Positions 58,897 to 64,000 of a stretch of 64,000 nucleotides of DNA are shown piece by piece (positions within the stretch are counted from its first letter, which is position 1; the number at the start of each line of letters is the position of its first letter). Position numbers and translations under genes: made by a program. Source of the stretch: Membranipora membranacea (taxonomy: Eukaryota > Bryozoa > Gymnolaemata > Cheilostomatida > Membraniporidae); assembly GCA_914767715.1 (NCBI GenBank), contig OU612067.1, forward strand, positions 14,637,001 through 14,701,000, given 5' to 3'. The notes beneath the pieces are model-generated. The model worked only from the letters and a program-made list of their open reading frames with translations. It had not been told where the DNA came from and did no database searches.

Positions 58897-61080
58897 TCAA
58901 TCATCCTCATCATCATCGTTTTTATGTTGCATCGCTGTACTGACAGCTCTGACCAGGTCTTCTCCATCTCTCTCTCCTTGTAATCTCTCACCTAAAATTC
59001 ATATCAGATATTGGTTTAACAGGTCTAACCCCAGCCTGGGATTCAGGCCAACAATGTATTATTGGCTGATGGGTTTTGGTTTGTTATTGTGTGGAGTTGT
59101 CTGTTCATGTTGGGTTTTGTTACACTCAACCTGGGGGTATAACTCAAAATTGTTGGACTTATGTATCATTACAAGTTGTCATTTCTAATACATTTTGCTT
59201 GAACTAGATCCAAAACTGTCAAATGGCCTTATCATGGCCTTGACTTGTAACCTATGCGGATCGTTTTAAAACTAAACATTTTAGTTCAACCCATCGACTA
59301 ACACCTAATCTATTTTCTAATCAAATTCAGCATGAGATGTAGCAGACTTACGGATGAGTTCTGCGATAGCTCGCTGTGTTCGTTTCTCTAACTTCTCCAG
59401 TTTCTTAGATACATCACGCTTCAGATCCCAGTCAGGCTTACGAGGTGCTAGGGAAGCTAAGTCTACCTCCTCGATGATAGGAGCTGGCTTACCAGCATCT
59501 AACTGATCCTTTACATGCTCTGACACTGAACAAATCATAATAAATCCTCTATATGACATGATGAATAAATGACCGGATTCTCAAAGTTATCTCTATGTAT
59601 GACAATCAACAATCATGTGAGTTATGTCCAGAAGTGAAACTAGGCATTAAAAGATATTTTACTATAGACTAAATGTACTGTAGTATATTAAGTCTATGTA
59701 TGTTACCAAGAAGAAATTATCTAAAAGCCAGCTCTAATTTTATAACAGATATGATGCAATGCAATGTTTTACAAGGAAAGAAAGTGTTATCATTATGATG
59801 TTTAGAAGGTTTATGTCTGCTTCGGTCGATGCGGTGATTCGCTGAAAGGTGAGGGTGAGGACAACATTATGTATATTAGGGCTGAATATTCACAGTGTAA
59901 GCTTACCCTCCACAGTGTCAGGATTAGGTAGTGTGTTCTCTTTCAGTGCATCATCAGTCGGCTTATAGCTTCGAAATATCGGCCTGTAAATATCACATCA
60001 ATAATATTTATATTAGGGTATAAGTATATTATTACAGAACAACTCTGTACTTACAATTATAGTTCAGCTGTTAGCCACTGTAAGTGACATATTTCTCAGA
60101 AGATTGTTGAGATGACATTGATAAATTATTGAGGGATCTGGTTATAGGGCATGGCAACATTTGAGCCATAGTTATAGCTATATAAATGGGCATGATAAAA
60201 AGTTACAATGTCTCATCGAAACTCAGTTGTACATAAAATTGTAGCTGTAAAATGTCATAAAATAATCAAAGAAACTGCACTGGCGTTTAGTGGTACAGCA
60301 GCGTTTGGGCCTGAATTTTAGGCATTACGAGAGGATACCATTAGATTAGTGTCAAAAACTATACGATTGTACAGAGGATGAGACTCCTTACTTAGAATAT
60401 TACTAAAATGATTAGCACAGTATAAAGTTCCCAACGAACTTTAGATTAGTGTCTTGGTCGTAAAGAGCATATTAGACACAACGGGGATCATAGACAGAGA
60501 AATAAACGTGACAAATAACAGATATTATAGTGAACATAGTGAAACCTTGACAGTCTCTTGACCAAGCTTAAATTTATCTTTACTTATTCTTTACTCATTT
60601 CTAAGCGTTAGATTAGTGTCTTGGTCGTAAAGAGCATATTAGGCACAACGGGGAAGCGAATTGGAGAAATAATATCTGTCATTTCTCCAATTCGCTTCCT
60701 CGTTGTGCCTAGTATTTGTAACTCAAACATTAACCATGATCTTGACTTGAATAGCTTTTTAAAGCGGTTGACTATTATTTAGTGACGATGTAAGCGCTGT
60801 GTAAATGAGTAGAATCAGCCATTACAGAAAAAAATCCAGTTCTAATGGGCAGGAGCCAGTCTCATGAAAAAATTCAATTCTAAATGTATACAAGAGTGAT
60901 AATTATTTTCCAGGCCAATTGATACGCAATATACCCTCACCAAGTGATGTCAGTCGTTGGGAATCTGGAGGCAGAAGCGAAGAAAAGAAAACAGAGACTG
61001 CTTGCTTTGAAAGCTAAGAAAGTAGGCAAAACAGTCGAGGAACTATCAGACAACGATAAAACAGATGCTGCACTTCCAAA
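58897..61080 (-). CDS. CCDC12: CCDC12 (coiled-coil domain protein, spliceosome-associated); first coding exon inverted
   Basis: Small conserved nuclear protein reported in activated spliceosomes. Minus-strand exons: 59983-59907 (PIFRSYKPTDDALKEN), 59525-59352 (EEVDLASLAPRKPDWDLKRD and LEKLEKRTQRAIAELI) and 58991-58897 (RERLQGERDGEDLVRAV, ending in Asp-rich residues and TGA). The N-terminal exon (MSVVGNLEAEAKKRKQRLL) is found only on the PLUS strand, at 60947-61080, with its own donor gtatgt. It ends in phase 2, exactly the phase needed by 59983, so together they give 480 nt (159 aa plus stop; the human protein is 166 aa). The gene is tail-to-tail with ZC3H13, about 465 bp between stops. As drawn in this window the first exon cannot be spliced to the rest. 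Confidence 0.85.
60641..60715. repeat. Palindromic repeat, copy 1 (left side of inverted segment)
   Basis: A 70-bp near-perfect palindrome (arms gaagcgaattggagaaat and inverse) with an asymmetric loop aatatctgtc. Positions 60650-60715 are the exact reverse complement of 61160-61225. The upstream ttagattagtgtcttggtcg block recurs at about 60441 and 61133. Confidence 0.9.
60947..61080 (+). CDS. CCDC12: Inverted first coding exon of CCDC12
   Basis: The plus-strand exon encodes the CCDC12 N-terminal Glu/Lys-rich helix (LEAEAKKRKQRLLALKAKK), ending CCAAA before gtatgt. No downstream plus-strand CCDC12 exon exists, and no minus-strand copy is visible between 59984 and 63448. It lies between perfect inverted repeats at 60650-60715 and 61160-61225. 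Confidence 0.8.
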
Positions 61081-61159
61081 GTATGTATTGATTATATGTT
61101 TACAATCTGTGTATAAAGTTCCCAACGAACTTTAGATTAGTGTCTTGGTCGTAAAGAGC

Positions 61160-61225
61160 ATACTAGGCACAACGAGGAAGCGAATTGGAGAAATGACAGA
61201 TATTATTTCTCCAATTCGCTTCCCC
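61160..61225. repeat. Palindromic repeat, copy 2 (right side of inverted segment)
   Basis: 66 bp, perfect inverse of 60650-60715, including the asymmetric loop (gacagatatt). With copy 1 it brackets 444 bp holding the CCDC12 exon. Confidence 0.9.
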
Positions 61226-63448
61226 GGCTCAACGTGCCCCGTGCTTGGGGCACGTTGAGCCGCTTCCCGATTTTTTTTGAAACAGCAATATTTCCTTTTC
61301 TTGCTGCAATGGGTTTCTGACCTCACTCCTGTTGATGGAAGACATGAAGACCAATTTCAGTGCCAATTTTTGTTAATCTGGCACTATTCAACTGCATGTT
61401 ACAATTAAATATGTAAAAACTGGCTCAACGTACCCCGCCTTCCCCTAATGATTGATATTTCTGTAATGAGGGCAGGCTGACTCCATGGGCCCCTGGGACT
61501 TATATGCCGTTATTTTACCAATGTCCAGTATCGAACCACCCTTTCTTTTGGGTGGTTGATACTGGGGGGGGGGGGGGGTCTTTCAATTAGAAACAGCCAA
61601 AATCGCAATCTTATCGCTCACTCAGTGAGTGAGCGATACCTGCTAGAGGTCTCGCTTTAAGATCGCTCAGTCACTTGATGGAACTATATAAATTCTGAGT
61701 GAGCGATTTGGGGGCGATTTTCTCTAATTGAAACACCAAGTGAGTGATAATTTTGAGCGATGTGATAGTGATAACTTGCTTTAGTAAAGGATCACTCTTC
61801 CTAACTGAAAGACCCCCCTGGATATTGGACTTGGCAAAGTAAAGGGATGTTGTAAGTCCCAAGGCCCATGGCCGACTCAACTGAATTGGGCAAGGGCATT
61901 AGATATACTAACTATCATCTATGATGACCCAAGGGCCCAGGGGCCTTTGGATAAGATTTAATTGGAGTAGATTAAATGATGACACACAACCAACCCCTGG
62001 CCTCCGAAATTGCTTTACAAAAATAGTCCTATGTATCCATTATTATTATTATTATCTATAATTAATAATAACATACATACACACATTCATATCAATCAAA
62101 CAAGAGTGATTACTCTACTCCTACTCTACTGGTTGCTGAACTGAAGGATTGACTGGACTCACTCATCAAGGCCCTTAGGCTTAGTTAGTGACTAGCTAGT
62201 TGAAGTCAAATGTACTATGAACAAGAATTATGATGTCTACTGCTGGCGTTTGCTTATTAATCATTCAAAATAATCCTTTGCTTTGTCTTCTTTCCAAGCT
62301 TGTCCTGTCAATTAAACATTTCTTTCTCACAAAATTCTATTTCGACATATGACCTTGACATAGACATCATCTCAATCTAATCGAATACTGATAGTTTTGT
62401 ATACCCGTCTCATATTATGAAAATGTAGCATCTCAGTCTCTTCACCAAAGAACTTCATAGGGTTGTGCTTACTTTTCTTAATCCAACTGTCGGACTGACA
62501 ACTCCTGAGCCTATGGAAATGTTGTTGATGAAGCAGGGAGTTTTGGACAATCTCCCTGATGGTAGGAACTGGGAACTTTCTAGTTAGAATGTGTATAACT
62601 TGCCAATAATTTGGAAAAAGGGTGAGAGGCGGTACGCGATACAACTAGCTATTATCAGAATTGTACACAGCATTTAGCAGGTACCTGTCATCGTTAAGAG
62701 AACACAACCAGTGTAGACTGGTTAGAAAAAAAAACCATGACACATACGCATATCAGATTTTGTTCAAAGTTTATTAAAGTCAGCAACGAATGTGAACAAA
62801 TACTTGGAGGTTAGGCTGTAAAATATTTGGAAAAAAACAGGACTTTTCCTCCAAATCTACACTATAACTGTCAACTTGAAACTGGCACCAAACGTCAACA
62901 AACAATTTGAAAACATTTACTCACATGAGAAAAAGTTAGCTCCTACTTACAACACAATTTTTGCATTGCATTACTCTAAATTATATTATATTGTGAACAC
63001 TGATATATATATATTCGTATCAGTGCGATTGTAAACGTCAATTATTATTCTCAGGTTCGTCATGGGTTGTCATAATATGCACCTTGTGTAAATCTAAGAC
63101 AACACTTGCAAGAAGCTGTCCCAATCTGACAATATATCAGTCAGGCTTTCAAACTCTTGTCATGAATGGCTCAGACAAAAAAAGTTTTTGGTTATAAAAG
63201 TGAAAGTCCCTAAACTGCGTAACAAAAGTAAGTGGTCTATTTCGTTAAAAAATTTGCAATTCAAGAACATCGCACTTGCAAAGAATAGATAATTGTTAGG
63301 AGCCATTTATATATTCAACATGGCCGAGAGCGGGAAGATTTTTAAATAGTAAGCTATTTACAATATTATGATCTTTGACTCTTTGGTACATCATCCATGT
63401 ACAATACCAGTTACATGTATATACATAAAAAAGTTATGACTAACTACA
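61226..63448. other. Mostly non-coding; holds a MITE and a 3' UTR
   Basis: It includes the MITE at 61565-61818 and a cccgtgcttggggcacg hairpin near 61238. The stretch of about 62760-63448 is probably the 3' UTR of the minus-strand gene ending at 63449, with a minus-strand AATAAA near 62770. Nothing else is recognised. Confidence 0.45.
61565..61818. mobile_element. MITE with GGGGTCTTTCAATTAG-type inverted ends
   Basis: The left end is a run of 14 G then tctttcaattag; the right end is ctaactgaaagacccccc. The interior carries several ctcactcagtgagtgagcga palindromes. Related remnant at 46068-46243. Confidence 0.65.
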
Positions 63449-64000
63449 CTATAACTGATTGAGTGCATAAGTCCTTTCTGTTTCTGGTTGTTCATCAATT
63501 GTCCGACATGATATGTCTGTAGGTAATAATTTCTTCATTTCGCTGTCGTGAAGTTTTAACCTGCTGTTACGAGACATTTTTGGAGGAGGTAGTATTTTTA
63601 TATTAGGCTGTAACATAGAGAAAAGCAATCCTCAGTGATATTTACAGGTGACGGTGAGCTGTTGGGAGGACAGCTCAGAATAATAAACTTATCGCACGAT
63701 ACAAATCAGGAAGGGTGGGATATACCACCCTCCCACGGTGTTCAATAATTAAGACAAACAGGACATAGCAAAATCCTACAGAAAAAATGTTTTCTTTTAT
63801 CTTTATTTAGCTCACCAGTTTACTTGAAGTTGCACTGCTGCCATTTTTACTGCTTGTTGCTGAAGTGGACTGCGCTGAGACGAGAGAATCTCGACAGGAC
63901 GCTGCTGATTGAGAAGAGGTCTCCGCCTCTTCCTGTGCCGTCATTGTACTGTAGCCGTGGTCGCTGCTCTCAGTAGCTGTGACAACGGGACGCGGTGGCC
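63449..64000 (-). CDS. Unidentified gene, last two coding exons (5' part outside the window)
   Basis: Exon 64000-63816 (partial) encodes a Ser/Thr-rich, low-complexity stretch (QSAASCRDSLVSAQSTSATS) and ends phase 0 at a gtgagc donor. Exon 63607-63449 follows ttacag and encodes PNIKILPPPKMSRNSRLKL through LNQL and a TAG stop. Splice signals, matching phase and a plausible polyA signal near 62770 support a real gene. The C-terminal basic PPPKMSRNSRLK patch resembles a short linear motif, but I do not recognise the family. Confidence 0.6.

Overview
This is animal nuclear DNA. It is AT-rich, its genes are split by spliceosomal GT-AG introns, and it is full of non-LTR retrotransposons, tRNA-derived SINEs and cut-and-paste DNA transposons. 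Gene content (ZC3H13 and CCDC12 orthologues plus a large LRR-Roc-COR gene) fits an invertebrate metazoan. An early-branching lineage such as a sponge is my guess, not something the sequence proves.

Layout. (1) 658-42838, plus strand: one very large gene for a leucine-rich-repeat / Roc GTPase / COR protein that ends in a caspase-like protease domain. The model has 23 coding exons within the window (5580 nt, 1859 codons plus stop) and closes without a frame error. The LRR part is built from 17 exons of exactly 141 nt (47 codons, all phase 2). Ten of them (12146-15199) form a young tandem array with some nearly identical copies. The gene's 7-kb first intron and 21-kb mid-gene intron hold most of the transposons. 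(2) Inside the 21-kb intron: a plus-strand pseudogene of a DUF7869-like, transposon-associated family (23527-27960) broken by a LINE; two copies of that LINE family; a minus-strand LINE split by a hAT-like element with an 8-bp target duplication; a minus-strand Tx1/L1-type LINE with a zinc-knuckle ORF1; and two arrays of a ~20-bp minisatellite. (3) 42839-46530: intergenic, with palindromes and MITE remnants. (4) 46531-58431, plus strand: a ZC3H13-like gene (m6A writer complex) in 23 exons, 1136 codons plus stop. (5) 58897-61080: CCDC12, minus strand, tail-to-tail with ZC3H13. Its first coding exon lies on the opposite strand between two perfect 66-bp inverted copies of a palindromic repeat, which points to a local inversion. 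(6) 63449-64000, minus strand: the last two exons of an unidentified gene that runs out of the window.

The strongest novelty candidates are the LRR-Roc-COR-caspase fusion, which looks like an innate-sensor-type receptor joined directly to a cysteine protease with catalytic His and Cys retained; its expanding LRR exon array with variability concentrated at exposed strand positions; and the inverted CCDC12 exon flanked by a palindromic repeat pair.
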